A DNA stretch of 48,324 nt from Actinomycetota bacterium (GCA_947449535.1 CANFRP010000009.1:1-48324); one strand, 5' to 3'. Positions 8,979 to 17,265 are shown, counted from the first letter of the stretch. Notes: generated by a model from the letters alone, not told the origin. Made by a program: numbers and translations.

Positions 8979-9868
8979 CAAATCTGCCACTTCGCAGCTT
9001 TTCGCTTTGCCCAGATGTAGCCGACCATTCCCACTGCAGCGACAATGATCATTCCCACAGCAAGGGCGTCACCTAGGTTTGCCTGATCAGAGATGACATT
9101 TCCATCTACGAGCGTTCCGATGATGATGGGGACTAAAGGTACGGTTCCGACGGTCAGCGCACGTGCAGTTGCATATGCTGAAAATCCACCAGAAAATAAT
9201 AGGAAGAATGCCCCCACAAATGGTGGGGTCAAGATCGGGACAGCTACTCGGCGTAAATATGTGAAAGATGAAGCGCCCAAACTGGCACTGGCCTCCAACC
9301 ATTCTTTACGAAGTCCAGCAACGGCTGGTTTGAAAACTAGAAACATCAGTGGTGCTTGGAAGAATGAATAGACCATTACGACACCAGTAAAGGAAAAGAT
9401 TGTGAAGTGCCCCGCATAAATATCTATACCAATATTCTTTAGTACCTTCGTCACGATGCCTTCAACGCCAAATGATGCGATAAACATAAATGCAAGTGGA
9501 ACACCACCTGAATTGGCAAACACTGCCGAGACGCTATCAAGGATTGCGGTCAGACGTGGCCCCGCATAGCGAAAAGCGACGTAGGCAAAAAGTGCACCCA
9601 GTAATGAACCGATGGCTGCAGTTGTAAGAGCTAGCTTGATACTCGTTATAAAGGCGTGAAGATATGAACCATGAGTAATAGTTTGATAATTCGAGATAGT
9701 CCACTGTCCATCATTTCCCTTGAGTGATCGCAAAGTTACGGCGATAACAGGCCAGATAAGAAAGAAGCCAGTAAATGCGAAAAATGGGAGAAGTGCACTT
9801 CCAGAGAATGAAATTCGAGTGCGACGGCTCTCTCCCTCAAGAGAACCAATCACACTCGAATTTGTCAT
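8978..9868 (-). CDS. ABC transporter permease (first subunit)
   Basis: 296 residues with roughly six membrane segments after a 26-residue cytoplasmic N-terminus rich in Arg and Ser. The EAA docking loop is visible as L-E-A-S-A-S-L-G-A-S-S-F. The family is the PotB/FbpB/PhnU-like permeases. The ATG at 9868 lies 29 bases after the binding-protein stop, and the end of the gene is shared with the next permease start. It forms the membrane channel together with that second permease. Nothing in it looks broken. Confidence 0.88.
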   Translation of the reverse strand: MTNSSVIGSLEGESRRTRISFSGSALLPFFAFTGFFLIWPVIAVTLRSLKGNDGQWTISNYQTITHGSYLHAFITSIKLALTTAAIGSLLGALFAYVAFRYAGPRLTAILDSVSAVFANSGGVPLAFMFIASFGVEGIVTKVLKNIGIDIYAGHFTIFSFTGVVMVYSFFQAPLMFLVFKPAVAGLRKEWLEASASLGASSFTYLRRVAVPILTPPFVGAFFLLFSGGFSAYATARALTVGTVPLVPIIIGTLVDGNVISDQANLGDALAVGMIIVAAVGMVGYIWAKRKAAKWQI

Positions 9869-9897
9869 TTATATGCTTTAACTAATTTGTCTACTAA

Positions 9898-11097
9898 TTA
9901 GTTTCCAGCAATTGCAGGCCATTGGGCCTTAAGGAGTGTCTTTGCTGCAGTTTGTTGATCAGGTGTTGGCTGAACTACTGCTGCACCCTTTGGTGTCTCA
10001 AATCCTGCTGGAGGATTGATTGCGAGACCCTTCTTGCGCATTGCATCTTCTGTAATTGGGTGAGCTGCACCAGAGATCCAAATGTTCTGTCCACCCATGA
10101 TGGATGAGAAGATCTGTGAACCTGTCTTGCCCTTGAGGAATGCTGCATTTACATCCTTAGATGAAACGCCCTTTGCCTGTGAGAACAAGAACTCTGTCCA
10201 GAGGCGAGCTGCCGCTGGGTGTGGAGCATTGAAAGGAATTGCCATGATGTAAGGAGTTCCCTTGATTACTGCATCTGATGGAATGACGTACTTGATTGTC
10301 TTTCCGGCCTTTGCAGCAGTCGCAATTGCACCAGGACCGTTGAAGTCCCAGCTAAATGAGACTTTGTAGGCTCCAGCGAGGAAGTTTTGTCCGTTAGCAA
10401 GTGCTGTGACAAAGTTTCCAGAATCCTTAAGAGACTTGAAGTAATCAATTCCCTTTTGAATATCAGAGGCTGAACCACCTGATGCCTGGTTGGCTGCGAA
10501 GACAGACATAAGTGCCTCTTGTGCGCCTGTTGGATCTCCACCGATAGCTACCATGTTCTTAAACGCAGGATCTTTGAGATCTGAGAATGACTTTGGTGCC
10601 TTTGAGATTGAGGTGTCATATGAAAGCGCGATCTGACCGTAGTAATCGCCGGTCCAACGACCTGCTGGATCCTTCCATTGTGACGCAATATCGTTCCAAG
10701 CAGCTACCTTGTAAGGAGCAAAGAGATTGATGTTATCTGCGCCGTAGGTGATACCGACATCGACTGCATCAGGAATCTTTGACTTTGGAGCTGTCTTGAC
10801 TGTCTGAATTTCATAAGCAGATGAACCATCTGGATTGTCATCTGTGATCTTGATGCCGAAAGCCTTGGTGAATAAATCCATAGCTTCGCCATAGTTAGCC
10901 CAGTCACGAGGAAGGGTGATGACGTTGAGCTTTCCTTCTTTCTTAGCAGCTGCAACTAGTGCATCTATGCCGCCACACTCTTTAAGAGATGTGCACTTTG
11001 AGTAATCCACTGCTGCTTGAGATGAAGCAGATGTTGCGATTAGTGAAGTTGCTGCCATTGTGGCCGCAATTACTCCACCGAGAATGCGCTTACGCAT
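9898..11097 (-). CDS. Extracellular solute-binding protein, probable aminophosphonate binder
   Basis: 399 residues. A Sec signal peptide is clear: M-R-K-R, a hydrophobic stretch at 6-22, then S-S-Q-A-A with cleavage near residue 28. The mature protein has the Fe/polyamine/2-aminoethylphosphonate binding-protein fold (family 1 type, e.g. G-I-T-Y-G-A-D and M-A-I-P-F-N-A-P-H-P). Cysteines 35 and 41 could form a disulfide. It lacks a lipobox, which is odd for a monoderm binding protein. The start has a strong AAAGGGGG ribosome site, stronger than its neighbours', and a 127-base leader region, consistent with extra expression of this subunit. Substrate assignment rests on the neighbouring PhnX-like and FAD oxidase genes. 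Confidence 0.82.
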   Translation of the reverse strand: MRKRILGGVIAATMAATSLIATSASSQAAVDYSKCTSLKECGGIDALVAAAKKEGKLNVITLPRDWANYGEAMDLFTKAFGIKITDDNPDGSSAYEIQTVKTAPKSKIPDAVDVGITYGADNINLFAPYKVAAWNDIASQWKDPAGRWTGDYYGQIALSYDTSISKAPKSFSDLKDPAFKNMVAIGGDPTGAQEALMSVFAANQASGGSASDIQKGIDYFKSLKDSGNFVTALANGQNFLAGAYKVSFSWDFNGPGAIATAAKAGKTIKYVIPSDAVIKGTPYIMAIPFNAPHPAAARLWTEFLFSQAKGVSSKDVNAAFLKGKTGSQIFSSIMGGQNIWISGAAHPITEDAMRKKGLAINPPAGFETPKGAAVVQPTPDQQTAAKTLLKAQWPAIAGN

Positions 11098-11224
11098 ATA
11101 TATCCCCCTTTAGGATCGGTAGTCGAATCAAATACTTGAAATGTGGACAGAAAATATTTACTCGGGGGTTTTTTGCTGACAGTTTGGTTAATAGTCAGAG
11201 CCAACATTGACGCAAAGTATTTAT
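11098..11224 (-). promoter_or_regulatory. Intergenic leader of the binding-protein gene, with imperfect inverted repeat
   Basis: This is the largest gap inside the operon. It holds an inverted repeat, GCTGAC at 11175-11180 against GTCAGAGC at 11194-11201, with a 13-base loop and A/T-rich flanks. It also holds an AAAGGGGG Shine-Dalgarno just before the ATG. An internal promoter or mRNA-processing site that raises binding-protein output is plausible. I see no T-run on the minus strand, so it is not a convincing terminator. Confidence 0.35.
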
Positions 11225-11908
11225 TTAGTTAACAACATCTAACAATTGTGTTGCGAATGGCAAAACTTGCGTAGCTCCAGCACTGAAGAGTTCATCCTGC
11301 GATGAATTCCCACTTGTTACGCCGATAACAAATGCTGCATGGGCAAATTGCCCGCTACCCATATCTGATGGGGTGTCACCGATGACGGCAACATCTAGTG
11401 GGGAAAGAACCTCACCACATTTCTCTGAGTAGAGCTCCATAGAGCGTAAAACCATATCTGGGGCTGGACGACCATAAGGCACTTCGCTAGCAGCTACAGA
11501 TACATCGATGAAATCGCCCCAATTGAGTGACTCGATAATTCGGTTGAGAATTTCACGCGGAAAACCAGTGGTCAAAGCGATTCCAATTCCAGCCTCATGA
11601 AGTTGGCGAAAGAATTCTGGAATTCCTGCAAACTCCTCAAGTAATCCACGGGTAATCAGTGAGTTATAAGCGTCAATAAAATTTTCATGCATTGCCTGCG
11701 CCTTGGTTTCATTGCCAACTGAGAGATGAAGAAATACATCTATTTTGCGCTGACCCATCGTGGCATTCACATATTTAGTCATCTCTTCAATTTGGATTCC
11801 GCTATACCCGCCCGCACTGATTGCATCTTGAAATGCTTGGACGACGAGACCATCGTCTTTTGCGGTCGTACCTGCAACATCAAATACCGCCAATTTTATT
11901 TTTGCCAC
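11225..11908 (-). CDS. PhnX-like HAD hydrolase (phosphonoacetaldehyde hydrolase-like)
   Basis: 227 residues from a GTG at 11908 that overlaps the FAD oxidase end by 13 bases. The nucleophile motif is F-D-V-A-G-T-T (Asp10), the DxAGT variant that marks phosphonatases within the HAD superfamily. The cap motif M-G-Q-R-K-I-D places Lys55 where bacterial PhnX has its Schiff-base lysine (M-G-L-L-K-I-D in Bacillus, from memory). T-T-G-F-P-R-E, Y-G-R-P-A-P (Arg in the usual Lys position) and G-D-T-P-S-D-M complete the site. At 227 residues it is shorter than PhnX (about 265). It should cleave the C-P bond of phosphonoacetaldehyde or a close relative in the cytoplasm, releasing phosphate. It matches the clade known as TIGR03351. 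Confidence 0.85.
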   Translation of the reverse strand: MAKIKLAVFDVAGTTAKDDGLVVQAFQDAISAGGYSGIQIEEMTKYVNATMGQRKIDVFLHLSVGNETKAQAMHENFIDAYNSLITRGLLEEFAGIPEFFRQLHEAGIGIALTTGFPREILNRIIESLNWGDFIDVSVAASEVPYGRPAPDMVLRSMELYSEKCGEVLSPLDVAVIGDTPSDMGSGQFAHAAFVIGVTSGNSSQDELFSAGATQVLPFATQLLDVVN

Positions 11909-13056
11909 GAACGAATTGTCTCCTCTGCAATTGCTGGTGCGAGAGAATTTCCTCGTCCACCCCCGCCAGTCACTATGACTGCTCCAGGTTCAATTTCCTT
12001 ACGGAAATAGATATCTTTACTGGTTGATTGGCTATAAACCCCGTCCCAACGGCGCTCAATCTGTGGTGCTTCGACTCCAAAGATCTTGGTGATAACACTA
12101 CGAAGATGTTCGTAGGGAGCTTCGGCCAATTCATGATCGAAGGGTTCGTCATATTCATGGGTATCGCCAATGGTGCATGACCCATCAGCACGTTGCACCA
12201 AGAGCAATTGCATTTTTAGTGCCGTTGCGACTTCACTTTGTGATGGAAGTGTGTGAAGTGAAAGATTTTTAAAAGCAGGGTAATACCGCAAGGAATCTCC
12301 ATCCGCAATTGAATGGCTCAATCTCTGTGCAAGTGGGACGGTCGCTCCCATTTGAAGACGCACGCGTCGAATTGGTGCACCCTCAAAATAGTCAGCGAGA
12401 AATCCCTTATGTTCTGATCCGGGCACAAAAACTATTCGATCGGCCGAGAACTTTTGTCCGTCAGAGCTCTTTACTGAATGTCCAGATTCACGCACCTTAT
12501 ATTTAACAATTTCACATCCGGGAACCCAGGTGTATTTAGAATTCTTCGCCATTTCGCGGCGAAGTCCTGCCAAGAGAAACGGGGGTTCGACTGCGGCATC
12601 TAGTGTGCATCGCAGCGCCCCGAAATAATCTCCCGCTAGTACCGGCTCGAGCGAGTGAACATGATCTCGAGTTAATAATTCAAAGCCCCGCTTTTTTGCA
12701 TCTGGCATCTCGATTGCTTCTTGGAGAATTGCCCACTCTTCTTCATTTGTCGCGATAGTCAATGAACCGTTGGCACGAAATCCGATCTCGGCCCTCGATC
12801 CGATATCGCCCCATAATTCGCGAGCGCGAATTGCCAAGTCGAGTTCTTTCCCGGCTTCCCGACCACTTACCCAAACAAGACCAAAATTTCTTACCGATGC
12901 CGAGCGCGGGAGGATGTCACGTTCAATATGTGTAACTTCATGCCCAGCCTCAAGGGCTAACCAGGCGTGCATCGTCCCGATAATTCCACCGCCGACGATA
13001 ATGACAGAACTACTGCGCCCCTTTTTGGCTAAATCTTTAGAGAGTTTTGCAAACAT
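11896..13056 (-). CDS. FAD-dependent amine oxidoreductase of the phosphonate type (TIGR03364/PbfD-like)
   Basis: 386 residues of the DAO (glycine oxidase-like) fold. The dinucleotide motif V-G-G-G-I-I-G-T is at residues 21-28 and the ribose-binding acid in H-I-E-R-D. The block S-V-R-N-F-G-L-V-W-V-S-G-R is, as I recall it, characteristic of the TIGR03364 clade that travels with PhnX-like hydrolases. Members oxidise 2-aminoethylphosphonate or its N-methyl or hydroxy relatives to an aldehyde, replacing the transaminase PhnW. The C-terminal T-G-G-G-G-R-G-N-S closes the FAD site. The ATG at 13056 has no clear ribosome site, but TCTAAT ends 6 bases upstream, so the mRNA may be leaderless. It heads the operon, 78 bases downstream of tRNA-Thr. 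Confidence 0.82.
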   Translation of the reverse strand: MFAKLSKDLAKKGRSSSVIIVGGGIIGTMHAWLALEAGHEVTHIERDILPRSASVRNFGLVWVSGREAGKELDLAIRARELWGDIGSRAEIGFRANGSLTIATNEEEWAILQEAIEMPDAKKRGFELLTRDHVHSLEPVLAGDYFGALRCTLDAAVEPPFLLAGLRREMAKNSKYTWVPGCEIVKYKVRESGHSVKSSDGQKFSADRIVFVPGSEHKGFLADYFEGAPIRRVRLQMGATVPLAQRLSHSIADGDSLRYYPAFKNLSLHTLPSQSEVATALKMQLLLVQRADGSCTIGDTHEYDEPFDHELAEAPYEHLRSVITKIFGVEAPQIERRWDGVYSQSTSKDIYFRKEIEPGAVIVTGGGGRGNSLAPAIAEETIRSWQK

Positions 13057-13134
13057 ACTTGGATTAGATCACGGCAAGAAGAGAGAAGGCGATCGATCGG
13101 AATACTGGCGGATGATAAATGAATGAACTTTCGG

Positions 13135-13209
13135 TGGAGCCCCCCGTCAGGATTGAACTGACGACCTTCCGCTTACAAGGCGGATGCTCTACCACTGAGC
13201 TAGGGAGGC
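13135..13209 (-). tRNA. tRNA-Thr (anticodon TGT)
   Basis: The minus-strand sequence folds as a cloverleaf. The acceptor stem pairs GCCTCCC with GGGGGGC (one G-T pair), the D arm contains AGCTCAGTGGTAGAGC, the anticodon stem TCCGC/GCGGA carries loop CTTGTAA, and the T arm contains GTTCAATCC. Anticodon TGT reads ACA and, by wobble, other Thr codons. CCA is encoded (13135-13137). It is transcribed toward the FAD oxidase gene, and no terminator is evident between them. Confidence 0.95.
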
Positions 13210-13225
13210 GTAGAAACGCAAGGGC

Positions 13226-13254
13226 TAATTATGGCATGAGAAAAATGCCTTCAA
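13226..13254 (-). promoter_or_regulatory. Candidate promoter of tRNA-Thr
   Basis: On the minus strand TTGAAG (13249-13254) lies upstream of the A/T-rich block CATAATTA (13226-13233), close to the expected -35 and -10 positions for a start shortly before the tRNA. The spacing is 15 bases to CATAAT and 17 to TAATTA, so the exact -10 is uncertain. Confidence 0.35.
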
Positions 13255-13271
13255 ATCCACCCTTGGGCTAG

Positions 13272-13277
13272 TAGGTT
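13272..13277 (+). promoter_or_regulatory. TANNNT -10 hexamer placing ppx as leaderless
   Basis: TAGGTT ends 6 bases before the ppx ATG (13284), and no Shine-Dalgarno lies between them. Transcription would begin at or next to the start codon. Confidence 0.5.
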
Positions 13278-13283
13278 CAGATC

Positions 13284-14201
13284 ATGCGCCTTGGTGTTCT
13301 CGATGTTGGATCAAATACGATCCATCTTCAGGTTGTAGATACCCATCCCGGTGCCCGCCCAAACCCAACTTTCAACTACAAAGAAGAGCTTCGCCTCACC
13401 GATTTTCTCGATTCCTCCAACAATATTTCGGAGGAAGGAATTCAAAAACTCCGTACGGCGATACGCAACGCGACGACTCAAGCCCGAGCCGTCCAGACTG
13501 AGGAGATCCTTCCTTTTGCAACGTCTGCGCTGCGTGAGGCGAATAATGGTGGCGAAATCATTGCCTCCATAAATAAGGATTTTGAAATTGATCTTCAAGT
13601 TTTATCCGGTGAAGAAGAAGCAAAGATGACCTTCTTTGCAGCACGGCGGTGGTTTGGTTGGTCGGCTGGACGACTTCTTGTCGTAGACATTGGTGGGGGG
13701 TCGTTAGAGATTGCATCTGGCGTAGATGAAGCTCCTGAAGTTGCGGTATCACTTCCGCTCGGTGCTGCTCGCCTAACTAAGAACCATTTAATTGGCGATC
13801 CGTACACTGATAAGAGTGTCCGTAATCTTCGCGACTATATTGAATCGCAGCTTGAATCAGTCCTACCGGCGCTTGTACATCATCAAGAATCAGATCGTGC
13901 AATTGCTACCAGCAAGACGCTCCGCACATTGGCTAGATTATGCGGAGATTGGTATGGCGGTAATGGAAAAGTAATTAAAGCCGATGCAATCAGAAAGATC
14001 GCGACCAAGTTATCCACGATGACGTTGGATGAGCGAAGTGAGCTACCGGGAGTCTCTGCCAACCGTGCGCGCCAAATTGTTGCCGGGGCATTTGTTACAG
14101 AGAGCGTTATGCGAAATCTAGATTTAGAGGCGTTGGAAATATGTCCGTGGGCGCTGCGCGAAGGTGTTGTACTTAAGTGGATGGATTGGATGGAAGCTTA
14201 A
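13284..14201 (+). CDS. ppx: Ppx/GppA-family exopolyphosphatase / pppGpp phosphohydrolase
   Basis: 305 residues, the short actinobacterial form with only the two-lobed ASKHA ATPase-like core. Motif L-D-V-G-S-N-T opens the protein (residues 5-11), and V-D-I-G-G-G-S-L-E forms the second phosphate loop near residue 136. Catalytic Glu and the A-T-S-A-L-R-E block (near residue 77) are present. The family removes terminal phosphate from polyphosphate or from pppGpp. The position beside ppk and mutT1 favours polyphosphate turnover. The ATG is supported by a leaderless promoter. The stop overlaps that of the convergent mutT1 by 4 bases, so antisense read-through between the two is unavoidable unless termination is internal. 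Confidence 0.9.
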   Translation: MRLGVLDVGSNTIHLQVVDTHPGARPNPTFNYKEELRLTDFLDSSNNISEEGIQKLRTAIRNATTQARAVQTEEILPFATSALREANNGGEIIASINKDFEIDLQVLSGEEEAKMTFFAARRWFGWSAGRLLVVDIGGGSLEIASGVDEAPEVAVSLPLGAARLTKNHLIGDPYTDKSVRNLRDYIESQLESVLPALVHHQESDRAIATSKTLRTLARLCGDWYGGNGKVIKADAIRKIATKLSTMTLDERSELPGVSANRARQIVAGAFVTESVMRNLDLEALEICPWALREGVVLKWMDWMEA

Positions 14202-15121
14202 TTAGTGCCGGAATAAGGCGCTTTAATTAGATCTATCTGATGCACCTTTTTCTTGCGAATATGCACAACCCAGGCATCGCCCGGTTGCAGTTTCTCTTCC
14301 GGTAACTCCACATCAGATTTCTTGGTAATTCTCTCCAGCGCTCTTGGAAGAATCGGGTTGTGGCTACAGAGCAAAATTGGCTGCTTCTGATCTGCGACTG
14401 CTTCGGACAAATCCTTCGCATAATCGAGCGCTTTATCTTTATTTTTCTTAAATGTGGTCTCGCTCAAGTGGCGCGTTACCGTCATCTCGATTCCGAGCGC
14501 ACGAGCCATGGCGGCGACTGTGTCATAGCAACGAATCGCATCTGATGTGTGAATTTCAGTGAGCCCATACGCCTGATAAATCGAGAGCATTCGCTGGGCC
14601 TGTACTTGGCCAATTCCTTCCAGTGGGCGATCGTCATCATCGCCGGTCCATTCACTTCTCACGAGCGCTTTTGCGTGACGTAGAAGAATAAGTGGGGTGG
14701 TATCTATTGGTGCATCTGCAAACTTAGCCAAAATTTCACGATCGCCAACGCGTGTAAGTTTCTCTTCGGCGGTATCAATCTCAACCCAAAGTAGTTGATC
14801 TACTTCGCTGTTTGATTTAAATTCTTGTTGGCCATCTTTGAGTTGTGCCGCCCAGTATGAAACTTTCTTCAAACCATCAGGCGTGAAATATTCGATCTGC
14901 CCAATATAAACTCCAAGCTTGGTATCAAATCCAGTCTCTTCCAAAGTCTCGCGATAGGCGCAAGCAATAATCTCTTCTCCCCGATCGAGCTTGCCTTTCG
15001 GAAATGACCAATCGTCATAACGTGGTCGATGCACGATAGCTACTTCTACTTCGCCAATTTCATTAATTCGCCATGGGATCGTTCCGGCAGCTTCTATTGC
15101 TAAGACCATCTCATCACTCAT
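14198..15121 (-). CDS. mutT1: MutT1-like Nudix hydrolase with C-terminal histidine phosphatase domain
   Basis: 307 residues. I chose the ATG at 15121 because it overlaps the ppk stop as ATGA; an ATG six codons upstream (15139) is the alternative. The N-terminal half carries a full Nudix box, G-K-L-D-R-G-E followed by R-E-T-L-E-E-T-G-F. The preceding V-A-I-V-H-R-P-R-Y-D-D-W-S matches mycobacterial MutT1 as I recall it. The C-terminal half is a histidine phosphatase domain starting L-L-R-H-A-K-A, with a second conserved His in L-C-S-H-N-P. MutT1 enzymes clean 8-oxo-dGTP and diadenosine polyphosphates from the cytoplasm. The tie to ppk is also found in mycobacteria. Confidence 0.88.
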   Translation of the reverse strand: MSDEMVLAIEAAGTIPWRINEIGEVEVAIVHRPRYDDWSFPKGKLDRGEEIIACAYRETLEETGFDTKLGVYIGQIEYFTPDGLKKVSYWAAQLKDGQQEFKSNSEVDQLLWVEIDTAEEKLTRVGDREILAKFADAPIDTTPLILLRHAKALVRSEWTGDDDDRPLEGIGQVQAQRMLSIYQAYGLTEIHTSDAIRCYDTVAAMARALGIEMTVTRHLSETTFKKNKDKALDYAKDLSEAVADQKQPILLCSHNPILPRALERITKKSDVELPEEKLQPGDAWVVHIRKKKVHQIDLIKAPYSGTN

Positions 15122-17265
15122 CCTCTGGCTCGGTACCATTCGATTGCTTGGCTCTGGAAATCTGGAAGTTTTGCACCATCGGGACCTTCAGTAATTCTCA
15201 ACCAACTTCCATCGGATTGCATCCGCCATGAAGCAGTCTCTGGTGAGACATATCCATCCAGAGCGCGCAAGAGAAGACGTTTATGTTCTGTCTGAGTAAT
15301 GCGAACCATCGCTTCGACTCTGCGGTCAAGATTTCGGTGCATCAAATCTGCGCTACCGATCCACAGTTCGTCATCGCCACCATTAGCAAAGTGAAAAATT
15401 CGGGAGTGCTCGAGGAAGCGCCCAAGGACTGAATATGCGCTGATATTTTCAGATAAGCCCGGAACTCCTGCTCGTACCGCGCAGATTCCACGGACAACCA
15501 GATCAATCTTTACTCCAATATTTGAAGCGCGATAGAGCGCCTCGACAAACTCTTCATCCAAAATGGAGTTGAGTTTCATACGAATATAGGCGGGCTTTTC
15601 AGCGATATGGTTTTCAATTTCACGGTTAATGCGCTCGAGCAATCCCGGGCGAATAGTGCGTGGCGCAACAAGCAGACGCTCGAATGAGGTTTGAGGGGCA
15701 AAGCCGGAGAGCTGGTTAAAGAGTTTATTAACGTCATCTCCCAAAACGGGATCTGCGCTGAGCAAGCCAAAATCTTCATAAAGTCTTGCGGTTTTAGGGT
15801 TGTAGTTACCGGTGCCCATATGAACATAACGGCGAATTCCACCTTGCTCATCTCGTACAACTAGCGAAAGTTTGGCATGTGTCTTAAAGCCAACAAGACC
15901 GTATACAACGTGAACTCCAGCATCTTCCAACTTTCTGGCCCACTTCACATTTGCTTGCTCATCAAAGCGAGCACGAATTTCGATTACTGCGAGGACTTGC
16001 TTACCGGCCTCTGCCGCTTCAATGAGCGCCTGAACAATGGGGGAATCACCAGAAGTTCGGTAAAGCGTCTGCTTGATGGCAAGAACTTGAGGATCTGCTG
16101 CAGCAGATTCCAAGAAGCGCACCACAGATGAATTAAAGGATTCATAGGGATGGTGCACGATTGATTCGCGACGACGGATCGCGTCAAAGAATTCCTCTGG
16201 TGAATCTGGCTCTACATCTCGGATATCCCATGCCACTTGATTTCTAAACGCTGGATATTTGAGAGCAGGTTTATCGATATCAGCGATCCGGCTAAGACCC
16301 GTCAAGTCCAATGGCTCTGGATAACGACTGATGTCCTCTTCCTTAATGCTGAGTTCTTCCATCAAAGTCTTCAACAACTCAGGGTCGATATCTTTATCTA
16401 CTTCTAAGCGAACCGGAGGGCCAAACTTTCTGCGAAGCAATTCTTGCTCCATAGATGCGAGCAGGTCTTCTGATTCCTCTTCTTCGATTTCAAGGTCTGC
16501 ATTGCGAGTAATTCGGAAGTTGTAGTAATTCAAGATCTGCATGCCCGGGAAGAGATGCTCGAGGTTAGCGACAATCACTTGTTCGATCGGGATGTAACGT
16601 GGATCTTCCTTTGATGTAAGGACAAAGCGAGAGAGGTTGGAGGGGACCTTTACGCGAGCGAAGAGTTCTTCCTCTGTATCTGGTTTCTGCACAACGACTG
16701 CAAGGTTGAGTGAGAGGCCCGAAATATATGGGAATGGGTGCGAAGGATCTACTGCAAGTGGAGTGAGTACAGGAAAAATCTTCTCGTGAAAAAATCGATT
16801 GACGTAGGCAAGCTCGTTATCATTGAGGTCTTGCCACTTCACTAATTCAATTCCGACATTTTGAAGATTGGGAATTAAAACATCATGGAAACATTTGGTT
16901 TGGCGATCGATTAATTCTTTCGTCTTCTGAGATATCTCAGTCATTAGTTCGGCGGGTGAATATCCCGCAGTGTTTACCTTTGTAAAACCGTTCTCAAGTT
17001 TTTGCTTAAGAGTTGCAACTCGAATCATGTAAAAGTCGTCGAGATTTGATGAAAAGATTGCCAAGAAGCGGCAACGCTCTAATAGTGGGGTTTCTGGATC
17101 TTCTGCCAATTCAAGTACGCGCTCATTGAAAGCCAACCAACTCAATTCACGGTCGACCAAGGTCTCACGCGGATTACTCGCCAGAAGCGGAAAGTGGTGG
17201 GAAGCCATGGGCCAATTCTCGCCTCTTTGGGTGAACGGAGGGTAATCAGGAGATGGATCACGCAT
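15118..17265 (-). CDS. ppk1: Polyphosphate kinase 1
   Basis: 715 residues, normal for PPK1. The N-terminal domain begins at R-E-L-S-W-L-A-F-N-E-R-V (residue about 39). The catalytic halves contain V-G-F-K-T-H-A-K-L-S-L, whose His is the phosphorylated one, and Y-V-H-M-G-T-G-N-Y-N-P. The enzyme makes polyphosphate from ATP and reverses under demand; it is usually membrane-associated. The first 19 residues before a second Met (17208) are poor in family features, so that Met is a possible start. It is co-transcribed with mutT1, sharing ATGA. The upstream gap (17266-17384) is a divergent promoter region with mreB. Confidence 0.95.
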   Translation of the reverse strand: MRDPSPDYPPFTQRGENWPMASHHFPLLASNPRETLVDRELSWLAFNERVLELAEDPETPLLERCRFLAIFSSNLDDFYMIRVATLKQKLENGFTKVNTAGYSPAELMTEISQKTKELIDRQTKCFHDVLIPNLQNVGIELVKWQDLNDNELAYVNRFFHEKIFPVLTPLAVDPSHPFPYISGLSLNLAVVVQKPDTEEELFARVKVPSNLSRFVLTSKEDPRYIPIEQVIVANLEHLFPGMQILNYYNFRITRNADLEIEEEESEDLLASMEQELLRRKFGPPVRLEVDKDIDPELLKTLMEELSIKEEDISRYPEPLDLTGLSRIADIDKPALKYPAFRNQVAWDIRDVEPDSPEEFFDAIRRRESIVHHPYESFNSSVVRFLESAAADPQVLAIKQTLYRTSGDSPIVQALIEAAEAGKQVLAVIEIRARFDEQANVKWARKLEDAGVHVVYGLVGFKTHAKLSLVVRDEQGGIRRYVHMGTGNYNPKTARLYEDFGLLSADPVLGDDVNKLFNQLSGFAPQTSFERLLVAPRTIRPGLLERINREIENHIAEKPAYIRMKLNSILDEEFVEALYRASNIGVKIDLVVRGICAVRAGVPGLSENISAYSVLGRFLEHSRIFHFANGGDDELWIGSADLMHRNLDRRVEAMVRITQTEHKRLLLRALDGYVSPETASWRMQSDGSWLRITEGPDGAKLPDFQSQAIEWYRARG

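Noticed and set aside
11175-11201. Inverted repeat upstream of the binding-protein gene as an intrinsic terminator
   Set aside because: On the minus strand the stem is followed by A residues and then C residues, not T residues; the loop is long and the stem only 5-6 bp.
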